Shown here piece after piece: positions 47,728-60,234 of a DNA stretch of 64,000 nucleotides. Position 1 is the stretch's first letter. Every line of letters starts with the position of its first letter. The position numbers and the translations under genes were made by a program. The notes under the pieces were generated by a model. The model did no database searches and was not told the DNA's origin. It saw nothing but the letters and a program-made list of their open reading frames with translations. Source of the DNA: Cardinalis cardinalis (Eukaryota; Chordata; Aves; Passeriformes; Cardinalidae); contig JACDOX010000058.1 in assembly GCA_014549065.1 (NCBI GenBank), positions 1,903,671-1,967,670 on the forward strand, in the 5' to 3' direction.

Positions 47728-48435
47728 TCAACAATAGATTTCCTTAGGTTCCATTTCTATGAAATGGCCATGTGAAATAGTGAGAGTTACAAATCCCCTA
47801 CAACAGATTTTGCAACCTAGGACAGACTGGCTGATTACCAGGAGGCTCAAAACACTCATCATAGACAGGGAAAAAGTTCTTCTGTTTCCAGCCCTTGACC
47901 TCAGATCATCCAAGGCTGATTTCCTTAGGTCCCTCTGTGGCTCACAGGTTCCCTGTCCCCAGCCNCTTTCCAGCAAACCTCTCACACACAGGACAGAGGA
48001 AAAACACCAAATTCTGGGATGCTCACAGGATCCTACAAGGACTTCAGTCCTTTCTTTTCCTGATNATTTCATGTCCCTGTTTGAGATTTTAGAGGGAACA
48101 ATGAAAAGATTCTGTGCTTCCAGCAGAAGGGAAAGGGACAAGATATGGTACAAAAGTGTGAGACAGAAAACTTCTCTGTTGTTTGCAAGTGTACCAGTTA
48201 ATCTGGTGAAAAAATGTTTCTCCTTACTAACCTTATCTCTCATCACAAACAATTGACCTGTCATTATTACCCTGCTGTAATTTATAACACCCTTTAAATT
48301 TTTTAATCCATCTGTTCCTGTAGGGATTATAAGGCAAGCAAACTGATTATCACCTTGCCAACACTTATCATCAGGTGGCTGTNACTGTTTAGATTGCTGT
48401 CCAAAGACAACAAGAAGTACATTAAGAGAGAACAA
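47728..48435 (-). other. Longest non-repeat open frame (235 codons), unrecognised
   Basis: A minus-strand frame starts with ATG near 48435 and is open for 235 codons to a stop at 47728-47730, with three codons containing N that could hide stops. The plus strand is also open for 165 codons at 47759-48256. The minus-strand product has several hydrophobic runs (near residues 90-105 and 190-205), a few cysteines and no catalytic motif I recognise. A rough estimate, treating stops as random at this base composition, makes such a length unusual (well under one expected in the window). It could be a decayed coding fragment or a chance frame whose stops are masked by N. I assign no function. Confidence 0.15.
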
Positions 48436-51400
48436 AAGGTACTGTTTTAAAAAACAACAGTTACCATTAAGCCCTCATGATATAGATCAGATAAACCCAC
48501 TGATAATGTAGAGATCATGACCTCTGGGTTTCCCACCAGGCTCACTGCAATTTTATCTTATCACTGTATAACCTAATAAATCAGTGTGTGCACAAAAACA
48601 CACCAGTTAGCATTGCCTTTCCAAAGGCTGCTTTGCAGTGTTGATTGTTTTAACTGCACATTCCCTAATTNGTTTTGATTGGTTTAATTGGACATTCAGA
48701 GGTTGGGATTTTAAAGAACCCTGGGATGAAGTGGGCTCCTGCATATGAGTTTCACCAGCTGTGTTAACAAACAGGAGGCAAAACAGATGGGTGGCAAAAA
48801 CACAGAGGGCTCAAAGCACTGCAGGCTATCAATTAACACCTCAAAACTTATGAATGCTTAAATAAAGCGAACTTTAACATCTCCCTAAGAGCATAAGGAG
48901 ATCATGACCATCATGACACACCAAGCTGTACAAGAGAAAATCTGTATTGCAGGGCATAGATTTGTGTGTCCNATCTCTCTGGGTATTGCAGGATATTCTG
49001 CCTGCATGGCTATGGGCCCCAAACTCAGGAATTTGATGCTCATTTGCCAGACACTGATCTTTGTTGGTTGCAGTGAAGGGATTTCAGTCTTGACTTGGAG
49101 TTATTGACAGCATCCACTGAGGAGGCAAGTAAAGAGACAGGGGAAGCTTTCTAACTGGAGCTAAACAAAGCTAAGATGAGACAGATTTGCAGGGCTTTTT
49201 GGATAGGAGAATAAATGTTTTTATGTCCTCTTATAGCATTTCAAGTAATTTAGAGATGGTGCTTATCTAGTTTTCTGTGTTAGTGGAAAATTTTGGTGAT
49301 GAAATATCAAGGAGTACATTTGGAGTTATTTGATCTTGCTGTAAGCAGTAGCAAAGTAGAAACTACAATATTAAATTTAGGCACAAGGCTGTCAAAGACT
49401 AAACTTGAAGAGACCATGGAAGAGGTAAGGAAAAGGTTAACAAATCTGTCTACTGCAATTTGAGTCCTCCACTTTACTCCATTCCTGGAATTAACAACCC
49501 ATTCCTGGGACAGAAAGGTATATTCAGATAAATAAAACAATTTTCACTGAAATGGCTGAGGCCTGAAAAGACGCTGTTTTTCCAGTTTTGCTTTGTTCCT
49601 TAATGTTCATTTGCATCTGTTCATTTGTCCTTAGAGGAGGAGCAGTAGTGACAGAGATCCTCAACACTAATTCCCTTGAACACATCTTCAGTGCCCTTCA
49701 GTACAGACACACTTCAGCAGAGTGGGATTCTGTATATCTATATGTATATCTATATGTATCGAGTATGAAACACTGCAAAAAGCAGGATTAACTTCTCAAC
49801 CCTTCCTAGAAATCAAGGCTGTCCTCTGAACTGGCTCAGGTGTTTCTCTCACCAAGTCTGAAGGGTTGTGACAAGGAAATTTCCAAACTTGGCATTACAT
49901 CTACCTTTTGTATCACAGTTGGGTCAGTGGGCCACTGACACATTAAGTGGTTTAGGTTGAAGGAACTCAAATTCATGGCTTTGTCTATAAGAAAGTACCC
50001 AAACCATCTGGCCAGGTCAGGTCCCCTATTCTTTTCAGTGGGATCTATGCCCTGATGCAAACACAAACACAGAACTTGGGGGCCTACAAAGAGAGGAAAT
50101 TCTTTCCCAGAGTGCTTGGGATGAAATATTCCACATTCAAACTGAACAGGGTGAGTCTTAAGCATTGCTATGCATTAAGTGACAACTGAAATATATATTG
50201 TTAAACTTGGATTCTTAAGAACTTTCTCAGATCTAATTTCTGAGCTTTTTGCTTTCCCAAAAATTATCAAGAAGCCTGAGGTTTCTTCCTGTAACTAAAT
50301 TATCAACAAATATTTCTTTTATTTGCTTAAATCAAGTTCCTGAAATCTACAGTGTGAGCAGAATAACAGCAAGAAAGCTTAGACTAAATAAATGTGAGGG
50401 CAATGAATATCAGGGTTATTAAGAGAAGCAGATGGCTAGGAATTGAATTTATTTGAATGACTTATCTAAAAATAATTTTAAAAAAAGAAAGAGAAATCTC
50501 TAGAGGACTGGGATTTTTAGGGAGTTTTGACATCCCATGTTCCCAGTCAGACAACTGGCAGCCCAGCTGGTGCTTTTCTCACAATGTCCTGGAATGTCTT
50601 CNTCTGTCTGACTGGGAAAACCAGTACTTGTGGATCCTACAGAAAGGATGTTGATGCCTTTGTAGATGCTTTGGCTGCACTATTTCAAGGTTCAGACTAA
50701 TTTGGTTCAACCAGATTATTTGAGGGGATGGTTAGCTGATGCTTATCAGTGCATTTGGTGCCCCAGTAATCATGTAACACATCCACCCAGTGCTCACTCC
50801 CACCAGTAAGATCAGAAAACAGCTGTGTGCTGTGNCTGAAGATCCACAATCTGAACACTCCTATGTCAGACATTTTTATTACCCCCTTCTTTCTAGGCTT
50901 GATGAAAAGTCTCACCTACTTCNGCTATTACTGTGCCCAATACTGCGTCATCTTTGCTGTTTTCTTGCATATAACACAACAGAAGACCTGACTTCTAGAT
51001 AAATGAGGGCAAATTAGTGCTGTGCACAGGGAAAAGGGAGGGGATTNATGGGAGAATGTTGGAATTGGATCCACAGAAGAGCTGCAGTCCTAGACTAAAA
51101 TAGTCAGCTTATTTTTGCTTCCTTCTTAGCACAATGATTTTCTTTGGATTTCTTTTGATTTCGAGGTCTAGATAAATTCATTTAGTGAACAGATGATGTA
51201 GCTCAAGATATTATTCCACTCTCCCCCAGAGCTCATTCAACCCTGAGAGCTCAGTTTGAACTTCTGCAGGAGGTGGTTTGGAGCTAAGCCATCAGATGCT
51301 CTGCTGAAGCAGCTGAGGACTCTCCTCAAGGCAGCAGCATCTGACAGGAGAGCAGAGCTGAACAAAAAGGAGCTGCAATGGCCTGACCCACCATCACAGC

Positions 51401-54193
51401 TAATGGAAGCTAATGGAAAATTTGTGTCCAAGTATTTTCTCTCACGATTCTTTTCTACTTGATTGTTTGGAGGTAAGGAGACCTCTATTATTAGTGAAAA
51501 CTGCCTGCAGAAATACACCTGGCCCTAATTTAGGCATTTGCCTATGTCAAGAGGCACTAAGAGCCCAGTGTGGATAAGCCCAGCTANAAATAGCCACTCA
51601 CATATCCAGTTTAAATTTAGATATTTACTTGTACAACATCCCAGAATTCAANCAAATTCAGCCCAGTTGTACCCAAGCTGGAAGCATGCTGAAGACAGGG
51701 CACAACTCAGGAGTATTCCCAGACACTGGTGCATCAACACAAATGTGAGGACTGTATTTTAAAAGAGTAGCACAAAGAGAAGCATCTGCAGATATTATTC
51801 ACGTACTTAACAGCTATAAGCAAAAAAGTAGATGAAACCTACTAATATTGCTAAGTTTGGGAATTTCCCTTCACAGACGGTGGATACNGCCTTAGCTGAT
51901 GGATTAAGCTCAGAGTCCTGAACCAGAAATGCTGGGGCTGGAGGTATTCCTTCTGGGCACTGTGGAAGGGGCTGGCCCTGCTGTTTGCAAAGGTTAGACA
52001 CATACCCCTCCTGTTGCAGAGATGTGAGCACAAGGCAGGTGGATTCCCTCCCCTGGCTGCAGGGACAGCAGCAGCTCTGCAGGTGCTGCAGTCAGAGGCA
52101 CTGAAGGACTGTCCAGAGCCAGGTGATGCAATGAGAGATTTTGGCATCAGTTTCATTAAAGCTCCTCCTNTGCACATCAAAACAGCCTTGCCAGATGAAG
52201 TATTGCATATCTGAGTGACTAAAAATGCAGATGNATTATTTACAGTGCTTTCATTAGAGTCTTGTAAGTAAATTCGTGCTCATGATTAGCTTTCCTACAG
52301 ATGGCTAAAGACTGGCTACGAGTCAGGAGACAGAAGTGAGGTCAGCATCAGTGAGAGCAGTTTCCCTTGTACAATCAGTGTGTTTTATCTCTGCACAGGA
52401 GGTACCAGTTCATCACCAGCCCCTCTGTGGGGGCTGCCCACAAAGAGGCTAATCAGTCCCAAATCCTGTGGCTTCCTGGAGCAGACACATGACACTGAGG
52501 CTCAGACCACCAGCTCTCTTCTCACAAGCCACAGAATGTGCATCAGAGGGGTATGATGTTCTGTTCATAAGACAGAGGTGAAAGGCTCCATATCCTATTA
52601 CACATCCCCTGGGCCAGCCAGTCTCCTTGTTTACATTTTTGTCAGAAAAAATCAAGGATGTTTTTACATTTGTGAATGGAAAGGCAGCAACAGGAGGGCA
52701 TGTGAAGTGGTATTTCTTAGTCCCATCTGACTCAGTGCTGGCTAGCAGCCAAGGAAGGAAGGCAATTGCCAACTCTCCAGCTGTGAGAACGGGGACATGC
52801 TAAACCAGGGATTTCTCTGGCACCCGACAGAAACAATGAGGAATCTCTGTGTTCCTGAAGCCACCTTCTAAGCTGATTGCTGATCCTGGTGACTGCAGGT
52901 CTAGGCTACCACACACAGATCCAGGACCATGTGCCTCCTGGTGGCTTCAGTAAAGAGCATGTCTGTGGGCTCTACAGCCNTGGGTTCTGCAAAGGGGTCC
53001 AGGTTTGGAGAACTGGACTCATCAAATTCCCTCCATGGCATTTGGAAATATGCTTGTTTTTCACACTGTGNTGTGGGATCACATTCTGAAGTGCAAAAAG
53101 ATGTCCAGACTCCTATTGCTACTGTAATTACAANTACTTAAAATAACCTGTGAAGGATCCTTGTCAGAGTAATCACTATGAGTAACTCACAGAAAAACAG
53201 CNTTATTCTATAATGCTGAGTTAAAATACACCAAACAATATTCTCAATCTCAGTGATCCCCCCATCTGTGCTGTTCAGCCAGTCGACTAGTTTCTGGCAA
53301 GATTTTGACCTAATTAGNTTTTTCCAAGATGAGAAACAATCAAAGGAACTAGCACATCTGGGAGCACTGCTGACCAAGTCTGGGTGCGGATTTGTCTTTG
53401 GGAGTCAAGAGAATCTCTTTGTCTCTCTTTCACTCATCTGTAGGTTTGGAAGACAGAAAAGTACATGTGCAAGTCATTGCACACCAGCTGGCCTCAATGC
53501 CCAAGGAGAGTCCCAAGTANATGTCGCTCAATGGGACAGTCATGGGATGTCAAAACTCCCTGAAAAACCCAGTCCTCTAGAGATTTCTATTTTTTTTAAT
53601 TTATTTTATTTTTAGATAAGTCATTCAACCTAAATGTCTGACTTCAAGGACCAGTGCAGTGCTGTGGTACTTGNTGCTGCTGCAGGAAGATTCACAGCAG
53701 CATGCAGAGAACCACATCTTCTCTCTTATGGTCAGAGATCATCTATTCCACACACTGCATGCGGGGGCTCTTTCTTACACACTTTTGGGCCCTCAGCTCC
53801 ACTCTTCTTTCACCTCTTGGTATGAGAAGCCAACACTTTAGTACAGGACATGATGGACCATGTGTCATAGGCTGTGGTGTCCTAAGGAAAGAGGCCTGCA
53901 CNCATTGTCCTATGGATTGTACTTTTCTGTTCAATTGCCTCATGGTACAATCCCAGTCCATCTGTGAGAGTTATGAAGGAAAAAGTTCCTTGGGAGCAAG
54001 ACAGAGGTGGGATGAATTGGTCTGGCAGGGCTAATTTGGACCTAAATACAATGTAAGGTCTTTTATGCCTGTTGTCTGTCTGAAGACTTTTGACCCTCTC
54101 AGTTCACCCATCAAACCACAGTCATTTCCTTGAAGGAACCAATTTAAAATACACTCCCTTCTTTGATCTGAAAAGCAACGCCACTTATTTCAG
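48436..54193. other. Non-coding single-copy DNA; 12-bp duplication near 49732
   Basis: About 5.7 kb without an identified gene or transposon. A 12-base unit GTATATCTATAT is repeated at 49732-49755. Short open frames at 51256-51518, 51851-52214, 52449-52772 and 53253-53961 overlap in different frames and strands and have no recognised domain. AATAAATCAG near 48574 could be a polyadenylation-like word, but no transcript structure is evident. Confidence 0.45.
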
Positions 54194-54367
54194 TTCCACT
54201 GTCAATTTTCCACACCCCTTCCTCTTCTCACAGCTGTCCTGTTGCCTCTGTTCCATGCTCTGCCTTCTCCCTTTCTTTTGCTCTTTTGCCTCCTCATCTT
54301 CATTGCTATCACTTGTCTTCCACCGCCTTACAGGAATCTTCTCCAGCTCCTTCCTCCCCACGTCTCA
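54194..54367 (+). repeat. Polypyrimidine-rich tract (about 170 bp)
   Basis: The plus strand is dominated by C and T (TTCC, TCTTC and CTCC words) with few purines, ending in CTCAGTAAGC. It is low-complexity rather than a clean repeat. The same tract makes serine/phenylalanine/leucine-rich false open frames. Confidence 0.75.
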
Positions 54368-57300
54368 GTAAGCAAAGCATTTTTCTGTTTTGTTGTTGTA
54401 ACTGCCTGTGGCCAGCATCATAGCACAGAGACTTCACTCTGCTGAAGCATGCAGGAGTTTTGTCACTGACTGCTGACCCTCCCAGTAGAGCCAGATTTCT
54501 CCCGAAGTTTTAATGATTTCTTTACTTTTCTGCAAGCACAAAAGGTATGCATGTAAACCAGCTCCTCCATAGGATTCATCAAAAGCCATCAGGAGCTGAT
54601 AAGTGAAATGTAATTAAGATGTGATTATAGAATGAAACTTACAATTTAGTCCATTTCCTCTAAATCTTTNTGAGTTCTCCAGTTAACTTTGTTCATGTGT
54701 AAATAGTTTGATGTGGATCCCAGACCACCTCAGCTGTTTCAGTTAGCTTGTGTGAAGTTCTAGAAAAGGAGGGCTGCAATCTGCTCCTTTGGCCCAAACA
54801 TAATCTGCACCAGATTGCCCAAGTTTCTGAACTTCACAGCATCATAAATCTGTGCAATTATAAATGTAGAGGCAAGAAGTATGNAGGTTCAATGAAAACA
54901 TTTGAATTAACATTTTGTAATGATAAATAGATTCCCATAAAAGCTACAAGAAGTCTCTAGAGAAGAGCACTTAAACAATGAAAAAATATAGCCCATACAC
55001 TAAAAGCTTTCTATTCTGTATCAGGATATTTTTCCCTTTTAAATTATATACACTGGATTATGACTGTGAGGTCTTAGGAAAATTGTGAGTGGAACTGTTT
55101 AATGCAGTGTCCAAAGTCCACCTGAGAACAAATGTAGCCCTGAGACTCCTGAAAATGAGGACTGTAAGGTCTCTTCCACTGTACTGGCACTGGAAGACAT
55201 AGTCAAATCAACTAGAAAAAAGCTGAGCTATTAAAATATCCTTTTGCTTATAGGAAACATTCATCTCCCTGGCTCTTTAGCCACTGCTAGGTAAAGAACT
55301 TCATCTGCTCCAGTTTAAGTGGATGGCTAGGTTCTGATTGACTTAAATGGGGAAATGGCTGGGCCACAAATGCAGAACAGGAGGAAGCTGATTGAAAATG
55401 GCTTCATATTTCTGTCAGAGCAAAGGAAAATATCTGTAAACAATTTCCTTCTAAGGCCTTTCAGAACTAAAGTCATTAATGGAAAGCAACTGGCAGAAAA
55501 GCAACAACCAACCCACTGACTGGAGAAAGATAAACAGAACATTTACCCAACCATCTTCCAGGGCAGCCAGTGTCTTTCTCACACCTATATTTACTTTCTA
55601 TTACATCTAAATCTGAAAACATTGAACAAATGTAATTTTTGGCTTATTTTTATACCATCAGNTTTTCTACCTTCTTTTCCAGCATCAATAAGGCTGCACA
55701 ACACATAATAAGGCACTTAGTAAGCTTTGACTGTTTTGACAATTTTTTAATCCTCTATCATTCTCTTGTGTATATTAAAGAATTGAGGCACAATGAGTGT
55801 GTAAATATAAATATTAATTGCAAACACATTCTGTTTTTCCTGCAATGTGTAAATGAACGAAGAAAAGATAATGCTTAAAAGGAAAGCAGTCCTTTCTTCG
55901 GTAAAAAAAAAATCCTAACGTTCTTATCTTTCCTGTTCTTATCTGGTACAGAGCACTTTCAATCCATCAAGACAGTACTCTTCTTGTCTAATCGAACTGC
56001 TGAGAGATAAGAGGTTTTAGGGCTTCCTGACCATTGTTTGAACCTTTTTCTTCCTTGCTCAAAGAGGAAAGTCTTGAAAGTCTCTAAAGCTCCAACTGTA
56101 ACTAATTAGGGAATCTGAGGAATATTCAGTTCAATGCAGAGGTTAACTGAAAAGGAAAACTTCAAACCATACAGAGATGACCTTAATGGGAGATTCAGAT
56201 TTGAATTAAAGCTATAGTAAGCTAGTCACTAGAGATTCAAGCTCCTTTTCCTCTTACTTAGAAAAGTTCAAAAGCCCACTCTTAAGCATGTAAAGAAAAA
56301 AACCTCCAAACTTTAAAAGGGCTGCCCATTTGTTATCTATTTTTATCTGTATTGAGCCATTTTAATGGAGATGAGCAAATGGCTGGGCAATTAGCTGAGT
56401 TAGTTGTGTAGACTTATAACTTCCACCAAAATGGGGAAAGACTCTGAGTGCAAAGGAAAAATTATTTCTGTTTTTTAAATAACTGTAACTGGCTCTTAGA
56501 TTTTAAATTAAATGCCTCTTATGGCATAATATGACATTCTAGAAAGAACATTACATTTGCTGACTTTATTCCTTTCTGTTATAATATTATTTGGTTATGT
56601 GAGAAGTAATTTTAAGCAAAAGCATGCTTGGCAAAGACCAAAAGACAGAGAACAACAGATTCCAGAGAGTTGCATGGTTTTGTTTTATCCCTGACTGACT
56701 CTNAGTTCCTTGTAGTATTTACTCAATAGACTAGCATTTAATTAGGGAACCTTTTAAAATTATCACTTCTCCCTGGATTTAATGGAAAATTAAAGAGGGA
56801 ATGCTTCTCAGAATTTAGTTTCCTGCTTTTACAATGAAATTTTTTCTTGTCCTGTAGAATTTAAAAATGTCATCAGGCTTTTACTGTCTGCAGTTTGTTA
56901 TGAATCACATAAAACTCATTAAATAGGGCATTTTTCATCATGTCGTGCATATTAGCGAAATCATTACAAATGTGTTTCAATAAATCACCAGATCAACTGC
57001 CATGGAAAAGCCAACAGGAAAGTTAAAAAAACCTCTTCTTTCATGGTTTCCCACAGTAATGGGACTGTCTCAAACTCTAGGCAATTTATTTATAGTCCTT
57101 TTTTAATAGTAGCTACTTAGTTGAATTTCCGCCTTCATATTTGGGTTGTTTCATCTAGACATGAGTATCAGTCCCAGCTTGATTGTTTGGACTCAACTCT
57201 AATTTCACCCAGATTGTCCAAGGAGAGTGTACATTACAGAACTTTGTAGCTAAAAAGAAACACTCACCAAAAACTGCAGCCCAATAACCTGCACTGAGGC

Positions 57301-57699
57301 AGGATCAAACACACTAAATCCCCCTCAGTAGAGGGTCATCTGCCTGTTCTTGAAAACGTTCAGTGAAAGGCTTTTCACACATAACTTTCAGTGTTTCAGA
57401 GCCCTTATATAAGTAAAGGTTTTTTCTTTTCCAATATAAAGCCTTTGATTATGAACAGACTTCTTGTCTCCCCTAGTGAACATGGGACACGATGGTTTCC
57501 TGTCCTCCCTGTAGCAATATTAACATAAAAGAAGCATGCCATGTTCTCCTCAATCTTCTTTTTTTAGGTACCCAGTTCCTTCAGACTTTCCATATATGTG
57601 CTTTTCATCCCTTATCACTGAGGCACCAGGCTTGACCTTCACCAGCTTAGCTACATTATCTGAACCTTGCTCTGACACTCCTAACACTCCTGAAATACC
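54368..57699. other. Non-coding DNA; possible conserved blocks at 56320-56640 and 56820-57020
   Basis: Mostly AT-rich single-copy DNA with few N bases. The two blocks named show long complex AT-rich sequence free of recognised repeats, with homeodomain-like TAAT/ATTA words, a retained CpG-bearing GTCGTGCATATTAGCG (from 56942), and balanced composition typical of deeply conserved vertebrate elements. Sequence alone cannot prove conservation. Confidence 0.4.
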
Positions 57700-58105
57700 T
57701 CCCTGATGAAGAAATGCTGAGAGATGTGGGTTGCTCAGCCTGGAGAAGAGAGGGCTCTGGAGAGACCTCATTGCAAACTTTCAATATATAAAGGGGAAGA
57801 TTGAAATGCAGAGAGAAGCATTTACCAAGGCCGGCTGTGACATGGCAAAGGGTAATGGCTTTAAACTGAAAGGAGGTAGATTGGACATGAAGAAATTCTT
57901 TGCTGTGAGGTTGGTGAAGCACTGAAAGAGNTTGTTCAGGGAACTTGTGGATACTCTGTCACTGGAAGTGCTCTAGACCAGGCTTCATGGGGCTCTGAGC
58001 AACCTGGTCCAGTGCAAGATGTCCCTGCCCATGGCAGGGTGGGGATCCAATAGATGACATTTAAAGGTCTCTTCCAGCTCAAAACATCCTGTGATTCTAA
58101 TGAAA
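57700..58105 (+). mobile_element. CR1 LINE fragment, 3' end, relatively well preserved
   Basis: The sequence follows the CR1 consensus closely from 'ctcagcctggagaagagag' (57735) through 'ggagacctcattgc' and 'ggcaatggttttaaactga'-like sequence (57850-57870). It continues with 'agaaattctttgctgtgagg' (57892-57911) and the 3' untranslated part 'gagcaacctggtccagtgc', 'gtccctgcccatggcaggg' (58020-58040), and ends with 'ctcttccagctcaaaacatcc' and 'tgtgattcta' at about 58100. ORF2 is broken by substitutions and one N. Of the CR1 fragments here it belongs to a different subfamily from the one at 830-1393, judged by the 'gagcaacctggtc' 3' tail. Confidence 0.95.
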
Positions 58106-59384
58106 GAAAATATCTAGAAAAGAATGGTGTTGGTTCACAAGCAAATGACATTTTATATTTTTATTTTATTTTAGTTCTGTCATAATCTCCAAATTCACTT
58201 TGCTGTANTGCTTTCACTGCCAGTTACTCCAGCCCTGCATTTGTGGGTTTGATCCTCATTTCAAATTGCTCCTATTACACTTGTTCTTGGAGAATTTCCA
58301 CCCATCTCTTTTGAGTCACCTACCCAATTTGACAGACTTTGTATTCCCACAAAGGGGTCCACTCATGCTGACAAACCATAGTTCAAAGTCACTGGTGCAT
58401 CCCACTGGGGCTGCAGAAGTTCAGCTTGTTGCAGTATTGGTCACTTATTTATGTGCTGTTCCCTTTTACCTGTACCAGGAGGAATATGCAGAAGCTTCCT
58501 TCTTCTACAGCAGGGGAAACATTTCATAGCCTCAATTTTGCTGATCCAGTATAACATATAAAAGATGATGCTGAATATTTTAAGGATCAGGAAATGAAGA
58601 CCTTATTGCATTACGTGTACAAGGCTTCTGGACCTTTAGAAAATATTTAGAGAAACATTTTGACTGCAGAAGCTGATCATAGGCACTAAAGGACTTCTTT
58701 AGTCAGAAAAAGATTGAGACATAAAAGGAAAGAGACTTGGTTTTACCAAGTGCATTTAAACTGTCCTTTTAATAATAAAAAACAGTTGTCTTCAAGATGG
58801 GATAACTTTTAAATATAAAAAAATAACACACCACAGGGAGCTGAAAGGAAAAACAAATTTAATTATGTATTCAAGACCATCCAAACCACCCACCCACATA
58901 ATAAGTATTTGCTGGCTACACAGACACTCTCGTTGCCATGGCTTAGCCAATGGTCTTTGTTTGAAAAGTAAACACCTTTGTTAAAAAATAAAAATATTAC
59001 TTGAAGTGAATAATCAAACCACTTTGGCAACATCCTGCTCCCTCTGAAATCAGCGGGNTACTTTCAGCAGGATGAGTGTTAAATTTTTGCCTGTCTGATG
59101 AACAAAAGCTGGGGTAGCTGCAGGGAGGATGTGGGAGCTGGGCTGAGCCGGCAGCTGGGTGCTGGTGAGGAGCAGCCANGGCTGAGGAAGGGGCTGGGGG
59201 AGGAACAGGAGAGGGTAAGTCAGAGGTGGCAGGACCCTCTGACAGGGGTGGGCTGTCAGAGCCACTGTATTCCTCTTGGTGAATTAAAAGTTGAATTTAG
59301 TTTTAGAGACTGTCAGCCTCAGTGCCTGGGAGTTTTAACTGGCATTCCTTGGCTTTTTAATATAGATGTAGTTCTCAAAGGCCA
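58106..59384. other. Non-coding DNA; GC-rich patch with a strong donor-like site
   Basis: AT-rich until about 59090. The segment 59098-59214 is G-rich, open in one plus frame from an ATG at 59098, and ends at a strong donor-like AGG|GTAAGT (59212-59220). It could be a first exon of a non-coding or coding transcript, but there is no CpG island or recognisable peptide. Confidence 0.35.
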
Positions 59385-59422
59385 ATTGTCATTGTCATTG
59401 TCATTGTCATTGTCATTGTCAT
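59385..59422 (+). repeat. (ATTGTC)n hexanucleotide microsatellite, about 6 units
   Basis: Thirty-eight bases of perfect ATTGTC/GTCATT repeat. It gives spurious leucine-serine and asparagine-aspartate open frames on the two strands. Confidence 0.97.
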
Positions 59423-60201
59423 AAGCCATTTTATCAATGGGCTTAAAAGTGAACTGCCTCCAGTGCAGTGTGGCAGATGCACATGGCAAAGCAGCCATAA
59501 ATCCCTGTGGCCTAAGCAAAATGCTGATTAATATTCAGCCTGTGTGTCATCANACGTGGCTGAGCCTGCTGGTACCTCAAAATTATAGACACTGAGAGGC
59601 TTAAGATTTCAATGAGNAGAAAAATGAATTTAACAGGGCTGTGCATAAAAAGCCCTTCCAAATACCCCAAAGTGAGGGTTCTCACCCTTCTGCAGTCAGC
59701 AAAGTTTGCGAATNATAAGGGAGAGCTTTGCTAAATGGGAAAAGATGGGTCAGTGCTGCAAGAGAGAGGAAATACTGCCTTTTTATCTATATATGATTNA
59801 TCTATTAAGGTACATATTTTTAGTAGCAAGTTTTTAAGAACTGAAGACNAGAGCTGATGGCAACTGATATACTAGTTTGTTTCTCAAAAAGTTGGGTGCT
59901 TTGTTATGGTACACACAGATGAAAGCTTTGTGGAGCAGGCAGTCAAAGGGACCAGTGCCAAGGGCCAATATCTGCAACAATTCCTGACAGAATGCTGATT
60001 ACAATCTGTCATAGCCATTCCTTGCCTGTTGATATATTCCTGTAGACAAGAAAATATCAAAAGTGACAAAAACCATTTTGGAAACTGCCATTTATAGAGC
60101 TATGATTTGCAAAAGCAAGAAACACAAGAGTGTTGGGATTTGGGGAGTGTGAGATTTTGGAGGTTTGTGAGGATGCTGCACCAGATGAAAGGCAAAAGTA
60201 G
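59423..60201. other. Non-coding single-copy DNA, nothing identified
   Basis: AT-rich, with five isolated N bases and no open frame of note. Confidence 0.5.
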
Positions 60202-60202
60202 C

Positions 60203-60234
<32 letters not shown>
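60202..60234 (+). repeat. (CAA)11 trinucleotide microsatellite
   Basis: Eleven perfect CAA units. The minus strand reads as a polycysteine run within a spurious 100-codon open frame. Confidence 0.97.
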
